Below, in pieces: positions 17,848-26,804 of a stretch of 64,000 nt of DNA; position 1 is the first letter of the stretch, and every line of letters starts with the position of its first letter. A program made the position numbers and the translations under genes. The stretch is from contig NZ_QTQI01000032.1 in assembly GCF_003853705.1 (NCBI RefSeq), positions 22,339 through 86,338 on the forward strand, in the 5' to 3' direction. Below the pieces are notes generated by a model. The model searched no databases and was not told the DNA's origin. It saw only the letters and a list, made by a program, of their open reading frames with translations. This DNA comes from Burkholderia sp. Bp8992. Its GTDB lineage: Bacteria > Pseudomonadota > Gammaproteobacteria > Burkholderiales > Burkholderiaceae.

Positions 17848-20022
17848 TCAATCGAGCAGAGCCGCGACGACGTCGACGATCCGCTGCAGCAGCGCTTCGT
17901 CGTAGGGCAACCACGGCACCGCGCGCAGCGGTGACGGCGGCGGCTCGATCGCGGCATCGACGGGCTCGCCGTCGCGCGTCACGCGGCCGGTCGCGCAATG
18001 CACCGACCACGCGCCGACCCGCACGTGGCGTTCGTCGATCGTGATCTTCCCCTGCGCAACCGGTTCGGCGAACACGAGCGACAGCACGTGCTTGCGATGC
18101 CGCGCCATCACGCCGAGCGGCAGATCCGACAACCGGTCAAGGCGCTGCCGGCGTTCGGATTCGAGGTCGCGCAGGCGGACCGGGTCCGCCGCAAGCGAAG
18201 CGGTCGCCGCGTGTGTCGCATCGTCGTCGAGCGCGAACGCGGCCACGCTGACGAGCAGGTCGACCGCGCGTGCCACTTCGGAAAACACGACCGCGTCGAT
18301 CTCGCCGATCGGCAGCGGCACCCAGCGCCGGTCGTGCCGGCGTTCGAAGTACAGCCGGCGTGACGTGCCGTGGCCCTGCGCGCCGGGATAGAGCCGCGCA
18401 TCGACGAGGAAGGTCGCGCGCACGTCGCCGAATTCGCGGGCGAGCCCGTCATCGTAGGCGCGGATCGACCAGCCTTCGCGGCGCGCGACGCCGAGCAGCG
18501 GCCGGCTCGACAGCACGTGACCTTCGAACATCGCGGAATCGCTGGCCGACGCGTCGCTGTCGGCCGGCACGTAGTACTCGCGGAACGCCTGCCTGACCGG
18601 CTGCCGGAGCGTGCGGCGCACGATCGCGCGCTGCCACGCGAGCCGCTCGTCCGCGTCGGCCAGCAGCGGATGCCAGAGACGGATCTCGCAATCGTCGGCG
18701 AGATTGCACGTGTGCCCGGCCGCGTCGCGCAGCACGACCTTGCCTTTCGCGATGTCGGGGATGAACGATTGCGTCGATCCATCGCGGCCGCGCGCTTGCC
18801 AGATCATCCGTGCGGAGAACGCGGCGCCGGCCGGCGCATCGACGAGCCGCTCGCGCCATTCCGCCTGGCCAAGCGACATCGGCTGCCAGAAGCCGGCTTC
18901 CATGCACGTGGCGAGCATCGCAAGCTGCTTCTTGTCCGGTTTCGCATCGAGCGTCATGCGCAGCGCGGTGCGCGGCCGCTCGCCCAGCGCGCGTTCGGCC
19001 GGCTTCAGGTTGCGCGCGAGCTTCTTCTGCACACCGGCGTGACGCACCGTGGCCAGCGCGTCGCGCAGCGCGCGCACGCCCTCGGGCGTCGGGATCGTCT
19101 CGACCGCGTGGCCGAGCGCGATCGCGAGCGACTGCGACGGCGCCGTCTTCGCGGTTGTCGGCGCGACGCATACGCCGGTCAGCAGCGGCCCGATCAGCGG
19201 GCGCAGCCACGCTTCGTCGCGATAGGCGGCCACCCGCGCGGCGCGCGCGACGACCTGCGCGTCGTCGGTCGTGAACGCGCGATCGGCCTCGTACGGCACG
19301 GCGCCGGCATGCAGCGCGGCGACCCGGTGCGAGGCCGCGGTCAGCGCGTCCCGTGCGAACGCGACGTATGCAGCGTCTTCCGCGAGCGTGACGGCCGGAT
19401 CGCTGAAGTCGAGCCACAGCCGCTTCGGCGCGAAATAGCCGTCGTTCGTCGCGGCCAGCGCGAGCAGCGCGGCCGCGCCGAGTTCGGGCAGTACGTCGAG
19501 TTCGCGTACGCGAAACGGCGAGCCCGCGAGCGCCTGTGCATAGGCCTCGCGTCGTGCCGAGAAGTCGCGGCGGCCGGCGAACCAGTCGAGCGCATACGCG
19601 CCATACGCGGACGTCGCGCCGATCTCGTCGTCTTCCGGCTCGCCCGCGATGCGCGCGAGCTCGGCCTGCAGCGCGGGAGACGGCAGCGCATCGAGGCAGG
19701 GCAGGTCTTCCAGCGCGCGTTTCCATCCGCCGGGCGGAATGTCGCGGAACAGTTCGAGCGCGGCATCGGCGTCGACGAGCGGCACGAGGCCGAGCGCATC
19801 GATCTGCCCGCGCAGCCAGCGCGCGAATTCGGCGCGCGGGTCGTCGTACGCGTGATCACGCAGCATGATCTCGTGCTCGACGCGACGCAGCGCCGGCCAG
19901 ACGGTACCGAGCGTGTGTGCATCGAGCGCCGACAGGTCGATCGGCGCGCCGGTGAAGCGTGGATGGTCGGCCGTGCCGGTCAGTCGCGCGACGAGCCGCG
20001 CGACGAGGTCGCGATCAGTCAT
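17848..20022 (-). CDS. DUF4132-family protein
   Basis: 724 aa, cytoplasmic, with no signal or membrane segments. The middle and C-terminal parts match the DUF4132 pattern: KPDKKQLAMLATCMEAGFW, AEWRERLVD, FIPDIAKGKVVLRDAAGH, a WQRAIVRRTLRQPVRQAFREYYVP segment, and a late SDLPLGVMARHRKHVLSLVF stretch. The E. coli relatives are MolR/YehI, whose function is unclear. The N-terminal third is helical and Ala/Leu-rich. AAGGAAA precedes the ATG. It stands alone between the MocR genes and ends 10 bases from the convergent MocR gene. Confidence 0.78.
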   Translation of the reverse strand: MTDRDLVARLVARLTGTADHPRFTGAPIDLSALDAHTLGTVWPALRRVEHEIMLRDHAYDDPRAEFARWLRGQIDALGLVPLVDADAALELFRDIPPGGWKRALEDLPCLDALPSPALQAELARIAGEPEDDEIGATSAYGAYALDWFAGRRDFSARREAYAQALAGSPFRVRELDVLPELGAAALLALAATNDGYFAPKRLWLDFSDPAVTLAEDAAYVAFARDALTAASHRVAALHAGAVPYEADRAFTTDDAQVVARAARVAAYRDEAWLRPLIGPLLTGVCVAPTTAKTAPSQSLAIALGHAVETIPTPEGVRALRDALATVRHAGVQKKLARNLKPAERALGERPRTALRMTLDAKPDKKQLAMLATCMEAGFWQPMSLGQAEWRERLVDAPAGAAFSARMIWQARGRDGSTQSFIPDIAKGKVVLRDAAGHTCNLADDCEIRLWHPLLADADERLAWQRAIVRRTLRQPVRQAFREYYVPADSDASASDSAMFEGHVLSSRPLLGVARREGWSIRAYDDGLAREFGDVRATFLVDARLYPGAQGHGTSRRLYFERRHDRRWVPLPIGEIDAVVFSEVARAVDLLVSVAAFALDDDATHAATASLAADPVRLRDLESERRQRLDRLSDLPLGVMARHRKHVLSLVFAEPVAQGKITIDERHVRVGAWSVHCATGRVTRDGEPVDAAIEPPPSPLRAVPWLPYDEALLQRIVDVVAALLD

Positions 20023-20602
20023 CTGCGGTTTCCTTGCCGGCGGCGCGCGATTCGCGGTCGGTCGTAACGTTCTGACACCATTTCATCATCTGTACTTGTC
20101 GGGCAGCGCGGACTGCGCTGCCAGGGTGGGCTGTTGGTTCGATCGTGTGCGGCACGAGCCTGACTCCGGCAATGAATATCGGGCGGTCGCACAGTATTGC
20201 ACCCCCATTGAGACAGTCGGACGAATGTCCGTGCGGCGGGCGTTCCGGGCCGATCCGGCTACGTCGAGCCAGGTTTCCGGCCGTCCGGCCATTTCATAAG
20301 ACGTACAGTTCTCCCGCCATGCGCGATTCGCGTCGAACTGTACTCTTGTTCGCGTGGTCGATGTGTGTACTCGCCGTCAACTGTTCTGCTCTTAAGATTC
20401 CATCATCAAGTGCACAGTGCCGCAGATCCAGGCGTACCGGAACCCTGTCGGCGCATCTTCAAGAGAGAGCCAGTGCGATGGAAAAGGCAAAACCGGAGGG
20501 AAAGATCAGGAATCACGACGGCCCGGGCGGCAGGCGAAACACGTGCGTGCGGAACGCACACGGCAGGGCAGCGCGGCGGCACATGCCGGCGGGAGACGCA
20601 CG
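20023..20602. other. Long divergent intergenic region upstream of a MocR gene
   Basis: 580 bases without a credible gene. It holds a hairpin at 20102-20122 (GGCAGCGC / GCGCTGCC, 5-base loop) and a set of AACTGT-type repeats at 20303-20387 described separately. The section around 20285-20400 is less GC-rich than its surroundings and probably contains the promoter of the MocR gene at 20603. Confidence 0.45.
20303..20387. promoter_or_regulatory. Candidate MocR operator: inverted GTACAGTTC plus direct AACTGT repeat
   Basis: GTACAGTTC (20303-20311) and its exact inverse GAACTGTAC (20335-20343) flank 23 bases. A second copy of the right half, AACTGTTCT at 20379-20387, repeats AACTGTACT (20336-20344) at a spacing of 43 bases. 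Combined direct and inverted repeats upstream of a MocR gene resemble known MocR/PdxR operators. Assignment to this regulator is inference. Confidence 0.5.
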
Positions 20603-22027
20603 ATGAAACTCTATGAAAAACTCGCGGACGACATCGAGCGCCTGATCCGCCAGGGCGTGTACCGGCACGGCGACCGGATTCCGTCGGTGCGGCAGGCGAG
20701 CCAGCAGCACCGGATCAGCATCACGACCGTGCTGCACGCGTATCTGTTGCTGGAAAGCCGCGGGCTGCTCGAAAGCCGCCCGCAGTCGGGCTATTTCGTG
20801 AACCTGCGGCGCGACGACAGCCACGCGCCGGTGCGCGAGCTGCGGCCGTCGAAGCCGATCGCGATCTCGTCGTCGGTCGACGTGAGCCGGCTCGTGCTGT
20901 CGACGCTGCGCTCGATCGGTACCGACGACGCGGTGCCGCTCGGCTCGCCGTACCCGGACCCGAGCCTGTTCCCGTTCGAGAAGCTGAATCGCTATGCGTA
21001 CGCGGCCGGCCGCGACAAGTCGCTGTGGGGCGTGACCGACGGGCTGCCGCCGGGCCATCCGCGGCTGATCCGGCAGATCGCGCGCCGCTACCTGGAAAAC
21101 GGGATGTCGGTGGACCCGAACGAGATCATCGTGACGGTCGGCGCGACGGAGGCGATCAACCTGTGCCTGCAGGCGGTGGCGAAGCCGGGCGACACGATCG
21201 CGGTGGAGTCGCCGACGTTCTACGCGATGCTGCATGCGATCGAGCGAATGGGGATGAAGGCGATCGAGGTGGCGACGCATCCGGAATACGGGATCGACAT
21301 CGCGGCGCTGGCCGCGATCGCGAAGTCGCAGCCGATCGCGGCATGCATGGTGATGCCGAACTTCCAGAACCCGCTCGGCTTCCAGATGCCCGACGAGCGC
21401 AAGCGCGAACTGGTTGAGTTCGCAACGAAGACGGGTATGCCGATCATCGAGAACGGCGTGTACAACGAACTGTATTTCGGCGATACGCATCCGAGCTCGC
21501 TGAAGTCCTACGACCGGACCGGTGTCGTGCTGCATTGCTCGTCGTTCTCGAAGAGCCTGACGGCCGCGTACCGGATCGGCTGGGCGCTGCCGGGCCGCTA
21601 TCGCGATCAGGTCGAGAAGCTGAAGTTCCTGAATACGCTCGCAACGCCGTCGCTGCCGCAGCTGGCGATCGCGGAGTTTCTCGAGCGCGACGGCTACGAG
21701 CATCACCTGCGACGTCTGCGCAAGGCGTATGCGCAGCAGGCGAACCTGATGCGAGCGATGGTGTCGCGGTTCTTCCCGGAAGGCACGCGCATGTCGAGCC
21801 CGGCCGGCGGCTACGTGCTATGGGTTGAGTTGCCCGCGCAGGTCGATGCGATGCGGCTGTACCAGCTCGCGCTGGAGCAGGGGATCACGATCGGGCCCGG
21901 CTACATGTTCTCGATCACCGACAACTATCGGAACTTCATCCGGTTGAATTACAGCAGCCCGTGGTCGCCGGAGATCGAGCAGGCGGTGATCGCGGTCGGG
22001 AAGCTGGCTGCGGCGTGCATGCGGTGA
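20603..22027 (+). CDS. MocR-type PLP-dependent regulator (GntR/aminotransferase)
   Basis: 474 aa. A GntR winged helix (about 1-75, with HGDRIPSVRQASQQHRISITTVLHAYLLLESRGL) is fused to a class I aminotransferase domain. The PLP lysine lies in CSSFSKSLTAAYRIGW, and the substrate-side motif is NFQNPLGF. GGGAGA precedes the ATG at 20603. From about codon 27 onward the DNA is almost identical to a second gene starting at 63198. It is convergent with the LysR gene, whose frameshifted end runs into this coding region. Confidence 0.9.
   Translation: MKLYEKLADDIERLIRQGVYRHGDRIPSVRQASQQHRISITTVLHAYLLLESRGLLESRPQSGYFVNLRRDDSHAPVRELRPSKPIAISSSVDVSRLVLSTLRSIGTDDAVPLGSPYPDPSLFPFEKLNRYAYAAGRDKSLWGVTDGLPPGHPRLIRQIARRYLENGMSVDPNEIIVTVGATEAINLCLQAVAKPGDTIAVESPTFYAMLHAIERMGMKAIEVATHPEYGIDIAALAAIAKSQPIAACMVMPNFQNPLGFQMPDERKRELVEFATKTGMPIIENGVYNELYFGDTHPSSLKSYDRTGVVLHCSSFSKSLTAAYRIGWALPGRYRDQVEKLKFLNTLATPSLPQLAIAEFLERDGYEHHLRRLRKAYAQQANLMRAMVSRFFPEGTRMSSPAGGYVLWVELPAQVDAMRLYQLALEQGITIGPGYMFSITDNYRNFIRLNYSSPWSPEIEQAVIAVGKLAAACMR
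20680..21405 (+). repeat. Direct repeat, copy 1 (about 99% identical to 63275-64000)
   Basis: Comparing line by line with an offset of 42,595 bases, I find only about seven substitutions over 726 bases, all apparently at third codon positions. The preceding 80 bases of the two genes differ at about 22 positions. The repeat may continue beyond the window edge on the other copy. The direct orientation makes the 42.6 kb between the copies prone to deletion or duplication. Confidence 0.85.
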
Positions 22028-22995
22028 GCGGGCGGGCGACGCAAGTCGCGGGCGGTGGGACCTGCCGCGTGGCGACTCAGGTCGTTCAAGCCCAACCGGC
22101 TTCCGAAAACGACCGTGCCGCCGATCGTAGCCAACGGCAGAAGGCGTCGACTGGCGGCCGCGCGCGTCGTCAGCAGATGATAGCTGTAGGGTCCCGGCAC
22201 CGGGTTGCCCGGTGCAATGGCCAACAGCCCCTGCCTGACCGCATCGGCGGCGAGGACATCCGACGCCACGGCCACGCCTTGGCCCGCTATCGCGGCATCG
22301 AGCGTGAGATAGGTATGCGAGAAGCTCGGCCCTTGTCGCAACCGGGCCGCGCCGGCGTGCACGCCCTGCATCCGGCACCAGCGCACCCAGTCCACCTGCT
22401 CCGGAATGCGGGCCTCGGATTCGTCATGCAGCAATGTTGCACGCAACACATCGTCCACGGTGCGCAGCGGCGCGCATATCGAAGGCTGCCCGACCGCCAG
22501 GAACGTCTCCGACATCAGCTTTTCCGCGACGAGCCCCGGATAAGGGCCCAACCCCAGGCGGATCGCGACGTCCACGCGCTCGCGGCTGAAGTCGATGGCC
22601 GGCACCGAGGCCAGCAGGCGCACCTCGATGTCGGGATGCAACTGCCGGAACTCGCCCAGCCGCGGCATCAGCCAACGCGTCACGAACGACGGCATCGCGG
22701 TGACCGTCACCTCGGGGGAATCCGCAGCTTGCCGGATGCCGAGCGACGCGCGCTCGAGCTCGTCCATCAAGCGCTCGATTTCGAGGAAGTACCGCCGTCC
22801 GATGTCCGTCAGCTGGACGGACCGGGCGCCGCGCATGAACAACGGCGTTCCCAGCCACTCCTCGAGTAGCCGCACCTGATGTCCCACTGCACCGGACGTG
22901 ACGCATAGCTCTTCACCCGCACGGGCGAAGCCGCCATGGCGCGCAGCCGCCTCGAATGCGCGTACGGAGAGCAGGGGCGGAAGTTGTCGCGGCAT
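21949..22995 (-). CDS. LysR-family (GcvA-like) regulator, C-terminus frameshifted
   Basis: The open frame encodes 348 aa. The N-terminal HTH (about residues 6-65, AFEAAARHGGFARAGEELCVTSGAVGHQVRLLEEWLG) and effector domain to about residue 283 (PGPYSYHLLTTRAAASR) are normal GcvA-like sequence. After that the frame reads nonsense and its end is antisense to the convergent MocR gene. Shifting frame near 22145-22155 restores a proper GcvA ending, VDAFCRWLRSAARSFSEAGWA, with a stop at 22086-22088. The native gene would therefore be 22086-22995, about 303 aa. It is divergent from the aminotransferase gene, its likely target. Confidence 0.8.
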   Translation of the reverse strand: MPRQLPPLLSVRAFEAAARHGGFARAGEELCVTSGAVGHQVRLLEEWLGTPLFMRGARSVQLTDIGRRYFLEIERLMDELERASLGIRQAADSPEVTVTAMPSFVTRWLMPRLGEFRQLHPDIEVRLLASVPAIDFSRERVDVAIRLGLGPYPGLVAEKLMSETFLAVGQPSICAPLRTVDDVLRATLLHDESEARIPEQVDWVRWCRMQGVHAGAARLRQGPSFSHTYLTLDAAIAGQGVAVASDVLAADAVRQGLLAIAPGNPVPGPYSYHLLTTRAAASRRLLPLATIGGTVVFGSRLGLNDLSRHAAGPTARDLRRPPAHRMHAAASFPTAITACSISGDHGLL

Positions 22996-23120
22996 GACTC
23001 AGTTAAATTCAGGCTCAGTATGTAAATGTTTGATTTGTCGCGCCGGAAATGCGTGCTTAATCTGGACGCCTCACATCACGAGGCTCAGAAATAGTGGGCC
23101 ATGCCATTTCCGGAGTCAAC

Positions 23121-24467
23121 ATGGATCTAAGCATTCACGGCGAGCCGAATTCCGCGCTCGCTCCGTCGTTTCGAAAGGTGCTCGTTCCCTGGGCGGTCCA
23201 GGGCGGGCTCAATCCACCGGTCATCACGCACGCGCAGGGGTGCTACTTCTACGATGCGAACGGCAAGCGCTATCTGGACCTCACCAGCGGCTATGTCGCG
23301 GTGTCGTTGGGTCACGGCCATCCGAAGGTGGTCCAGGCGATCCAGGCGCAGGCCGGGCGCATGTGCTGGGTCGCATCCAGTTACTTCAACGACGTGCGCG
23401 CCGAATATGCCGCACTCCTAAACAGCGTTTCACCGTGGCCGGAGGGACTGCGCGTGCACTTCACCTGCGGCGGCGCCGAGGCTAACGACGACGCGGTGAA
23501 GATCGCGCGGCTGGTGACACGCAGGCCCAAGGTGCTGACGGCTCATCGGTCGTATCACGGCAGCACCCTCGGCGCGAGCGCGGTGACGGGCGTGGACCGC
23601 TGGCGCGATCCTTTTCCGGCGCTTCCGGGCATGGTGAAGTTCTTTGCGCCGTATCCGTACCGCAGCCCCTTCCATACATCGGATCCGGCCGAGGAGACAC
23701 GCCGTGCCCTCGATCACCTGGCGCGCGTCCTCTCGTATGAAGGCGCACAAAACGTGGCCGCGATCCTGCTGGAGCCGATGACCGGATCCAGCGGGGTCGT
23801 CGTCTACCCGCCGGGGTATCTCGAAGGTGTTCGGAACCTGTGCGACCGGCACGGCATCCTGCTGATCTTCGACGAGATCATGACGGGCTTCGGGCGCACG
23901 GGGGCATTGTTCTGCGCCGAGCGTGTCGGCGTATTGCCGGACCTGATTTCGTTCGCCAAGGGGGCCAGCTCTTCGTACACGCCCCTCGGCGGTGTCCTGG
24001 TGCGCGAAAGCGTGGCCCGCCACTTCGATACCGAACTCTTCGATGTGGGTCACACGCATGCGGGCCACGTGCTGGCGGTCGCCGGCGGGCTCGCCGCGCT
24101 GAAGGTCTATCTGGAAGAGGGCTTGTTCGAGCGGGCGCGCGAGATCGAGGGCTGGCTGCGCGACGGCCTCGGCGAACTGGCGGAGCGTCATCCGTCGATC
24201 GGAGACGTGCGGGGCATGGGTGCGCAGTTCGGCATCGAGCTGGTACGCGATCGGGAAACGCGCGAGCCGCTCGTCGAGTGGCATCACCCGGCGGGATCGG
24301 CGCCGATGCGGGTTTTCTATGGCGAGCTGCTGAGGCGCGGCGTTCACGCCTACGGGCGCTACAACGTGGTGATCGTGACGCCGCCTCTCGTCATCTCGCG
24401 CACGGAGCTGGACGAGGGACTGGATGCGCTCGACGCGGCGCTGACGGCGCTGGAGGCTGCGCGATGA
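23121..24467 (+). CDS. Class III PLP-dependent aminotransferase
   Basis: 448 aa, cytosolic. It is an omega-amino acid or amine:pyruvate-type transaminase. The glycine-rich PLP-phosphate segment TCGGAEANDDAVKIAR (about 113-128), the LLIFDEIMTGFGRTG segment with PLP-contacting Asp (about 247-261) and the Schiff-base lysine in SFAKGASSSYTPLGG (about 280) are all present. Length and motifs suit taurine, beta-alanine or similar amine donors, but specificity cannot be read from sequence. ATG at 23121 has CGGAGT upstream. It is divergent from the LysR gene. Confidence 0.9.
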   Translation: MDLSIHGEPNSALAPSFRKVLVPWAVQGGLNPPVITHAQGCYFYDANGKRYLDLTSGYVAVSLGHGHPKVVQAIQAQAGRMCWVASSYFNDVRAEYAALLNSVSPWPEGLRVHFTCGGAEANDDAVKIARLVTRRPKVLTAHRSYHGSTLGASAVTGVDRWRDPFPALPGMVKFFAPYPYRSPFHTSDPAEETRRALDHLARVLSYEGAQNVAAILLEPMTGSSGVVVYPPGYLEGVRNLCDRHGILLIFDEIMTGFGRTGALFCAERVGVLPDLISFAKGASSSYTPLGGVLVRESVARHFDTELFDVGHTHAGHVLAVAGGLAALKVYLEEGLFERAREIEGWLRDGLGELAERHPSIGDVRGMGAQFGIELVRDRETREPLVEWHHPAGSAPMRVFYGELLRRGVHAYGRYNVVIVTPPLVISRTELDEGLDALDAALTALEAAR

Positions 24468-24543
24468 CCTGCGAGGACATTCTGTATCGAGAGGCGCGCG
24501 GCGTGACGGATCGACATCGAAACGTGTCTCGCGCGTGATGGTG

Positions 24544-24801
24544 TCACCCACCCGTCACCGGCGGGAAAAACGCGACCTCGCTATCCTCCCGCACGACGAA
24601 TTCCCCGGTCACCATCTCGAGGTTCACGGCCGCCCTCACGGGGCGGTCCATCCGCAGCGCATCCGCGCTGCGCGCGTCGCGCGCAGCCAGCGTGCTGCGC
24701 AGCGCATCGACGGTGAGTTCGTGTGCATCGACCTCGATGGTTTCTTCGTCGCGTTCGAGTTGTTCGCGAATGCTCGCAAAGTATTTGATCGTCAGTTTCA
24801 T
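24544..24801 (-). CDS. moaD: Molybdopterin synthase small subunit MoaD
   Basis: 85 aa, ubiquitin-like fold, ending in the obligatory Gly-Gly (FFPPVTGG) that is adenylated and converted to the thiocarboxylate sulfur donor for molybdopterin. It begins MKLTIKYFASIREQL. It is the last gene of the leftward cofactor cluster, 59 bases after moaE, and is translated from ATG at 24801. Confidence 0.93.
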   Translation of the reverse strand: MKLTIKYFASIREQLERDEETIEVDAHELTVDALRSTLAARDARSADALRMDRPVRAAVNLEMVTGEFVVREDSEVAFFPPVTGG

Positions 24802-24860
24802 GGCGAGGTCTTGAATGGAGTCGACGGGATCGGAAAGCGCAGCGTGCAAGGCGGCTGGGG

Positions 24861-25433
24861 TCAGCCCCAGCGCCGCATCGCCTGGTCGTCGTGCGCCTTC
24901 GCCTCGACCCAGCCGGATTCGCCGTCGTGCCGGATCTCCTTCTTCCAGAACGGTGCGTGCGTCTTCAGGAAGTCCATCAGGAATTCGCACGCATCGAACG
25001 CGGACGCGCGATGTGCGGCGGCCACCACGACCAGCACGACGGACTGGCCGAGCGGAATGCGGCCGACGCGGTGCACGATCTTGACCGCTTCGAGCCGCCA
25101 GCGCGCGCTCGCTTCCTCGACGATGCCCCACAGCGCCTGTTCGGTCATCGTCGGGTAGTGCTCGACCTCCAGCGCGACGACGTCGTCGACGTCGCCCTCC
25201 TTGCGCACGACACCGAGGAAATTCACGACGGCACCGACATTCGGATTGCGAACGATCGGCGCGAGCTCCGCGCCCGCATCGATCGGCGCGTACTGCACGC
25301 GCACTTCGAAGCCGGCGGTGATGGCGGGCGGCGGTTCGGTGTGCGGGTCGGCCGCGTCGGCGGGAGGCGGGTGGCCGCCGGCGCGCAACGGATCGTCCGG
25401 CAACCCGGCGCGAGATTCGGTGAAGGTCGTCAT
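24861..25433 (-). CDS. moaE: Molybdopterin synthase catalytic subunit MoaE
   Basis: 190 aa. The MoaE domain spans about residues 43-185: VGAVVNFLGVVRKEGD, LEVEHYPTM, a HRVGRIPLGQSVVLV segment, AFDACEFLMDFLKTHAPFWKKE with the catalytic-site lysines, and a terminal WVEAK. An unusual 40-residue Pro/Ala-rich N-terminal extension precedes the domain. With MoaD it converts cyclic pyranopterin monophosphate to molybdopterin. It lies between moaA and moaD on one strand. Confidence 0.93.
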   Translation of the reverse strand: MTTFTESRAGLPDDPLRAGGHPPPADAADPHTEPPPAITAGFEVRVQYAPIDAGAELAPIVRNPNVGAVVNFLGVVRKEGDVDDVVALEVEHYPTMTEQALWGIVEEASARWRLEAVKIVHRVGRIPLGQSVVLVVVAAAHRASAFDACEFLMDFLKTHAPFWKKEIRHDGESGWVEAKAHDDQAMRRWG

Positions 25434-25480
25434 GACAGGTTCTCCAGTGGGCGGTGCGTCCTGTGTGGCGCGGCGGCCGG

Positions 25481-26605
25481 TCAGCCGCCGACGAGCGACA
25501 TGCGCACGGTCGGATAGGTCTTGCCGGGCGCGCGGGCCGGCCGTGTGGCCCGGCGCTCGGAATAGCGGTCGTCGCGCCGCGTCCAGCGATCGCGCACGGC
25601 GGCCGCGAGGTCGCCGGTCGACGCCGCATCGTCGAGCCACGGCCGCAGGTCGGTGCCTTGCGTCGCGAACAGGCATGTATAGAGCTGCCCGTCGGCCGAC
25701 ACGCGGGCACGCGAGCAGGTGCCGCAGAACGGGTGCGACACGCTCGCGATGAAGCCGACTTCGCCCGCACCGTCGATGTGCGCGCAACGGATCGCGGTCG
25801 CGTCGTGCCCCGGTTCGCCGACGAGCACGAGCGGATAGCGTTCGTCGATCAGTTCGCGCATTCGCGCGGCCGGCACGACCTTGTCGCCGGACCAGAAGCT
25901 CGCGCCGCCGACGTCCATGTATTCGATGAAGCGCACGGCCACGCCCGTGTTCCGGAAGTGGCGTACGAGCGGCAGGATCTGGTCGTCGTTCGCGCCGCGC
26001 TCGATCACCGTGTTGACCTTGACCGGTGCGAGCCCGGCTGCGTGCGCGGCTTCGATGCCGGCGAGCACGCGCGACACCGGTACGTCGGCGTCGCTCATCC
26101 GGCGGAATACGGCGTCGTCGAGCGCGTCGAGGCTCACGGTCACGCGCGACAACCCGGCGTCGCGCAGCGAGCGCGCCTTCGCGGCAAGCAGCGAACCGTT
26201 GGTCGTCAGCGCGATCTCGACGGGCTTGCCGTCGACGGTCGTCAGCGCGGCGAGCCGTTCGATCAGCGCCTCGAGATTGCGGCGCAGCAGCGGCTCGCCG
26301 CCCGTGATGCGGATCTTCTCGACGCCGAGCGACGTGAACGCGCGCGCGATCTTTTCGAGTTGTGCGAACGACAGCCGCTCGGACGACGGCATGAAAGCAT
26401 AGTCGGAACCGAAGCTTTCGCGCGGCATGCAGTAGCCGCAGCGGAAGTTGCACTGGTCGATCACGGACAGGCGCAGGTCGCGCAGCGGGCGCCCGAGCGT
26501 GTCGGACGTGCGGGGAAGGGCGCCGGGCGATACGCCGCCGGATGAAGCGGCGGCGGCCGGCGCGGCTGAAACGATGGCATTCACGATCGGTTCGTCGGCC
26601 TGCAT
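25481..26605 (-). CDS. moaA: GTP 3',8-cyclase MoaA
   Basis: 374 aa radical SAM enzyme for the first step of molybdenum cofactor synthesis. The N-terminal [4Fe-4S] cysteines are Cys52, Cys56 and Cys59 (CNFRCGYC), followed by the SAM-binding RITGGEPLLR. The C-terminal second cluster is in FCGTCSRARVSADGQLYTC. The terminal GG of the family (SLVGG) is intact. The first 35 residues are an Ala/Ser-rich extension, and no strong ribosome site precedes ATG at 26605, so the start is the least certain part. A GTG start nine codons in is possible. moaC is not in this window. Confidence 0.93.
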   Translation of the reverse strand: MQADEPIVNAIVSAAPAAAASSGGVSPGALPRTSDTLGRPLRDLRLSVIDQCNFRCGYCMPRESFGSDYAFMPSSERLSFAQLEKIARAFTSLGVEKIRITGGEPLLRRNLEALIERLAALTTVDGKPVEIALTTNGSLLAAKARSLRDAGLSRVTVSLDALDDAVFRRMSDADVPVSRVLAGIEAAHAAGLAPVKVNTVIERGANDDQILPLVRHFRNTGVAVRFIEYMDVGGASFWSGDKVVPAARMRELIDERYPLVLVGEPGHDATAIRCAHIDGAGEVGFIASVSHPFCGTCSRARVSADGQLYTCLFATQGTDLRPWLDDAASTGDLAAAVRDRWTRRDDRYSERRATRPARAPGKTYPTVRMSLVGG

Positions 26606-26804
26606 GAAGTAAGCGGAGGGGCGTCGCCGGTCGGCCGCGCGTGTGCCGACGTGTCGGCGCACAGGTCGTGACGAGCCTCATCGTGAGCATAGTCCGCCGG
26701 GTTTTGCCGGCAGAGGCACAATCGCGCCCGAATTGCAGGGATACAGTTCTCCTTGCGGCGGGCGCGGCGCAGGGGGCGCATCGGGCGCGTGATCGGCGTC
26801 GCGC

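Noticed and set aside
20102-20122. Hairpin in the region upstream of the MocR gene as a possible riboswitch or small RNA
   Set aside because: A single 8-base stem without conserved loop, promoter or T-run; insufficient to call an RNA element.
26606-26804. Molybdenum cofactor riboswitch upstream of moaA
   Set aside because: I looked for the multi-helix Moco motif in the 199-base leader and found only a short CCGG hairpin, so there is no support.
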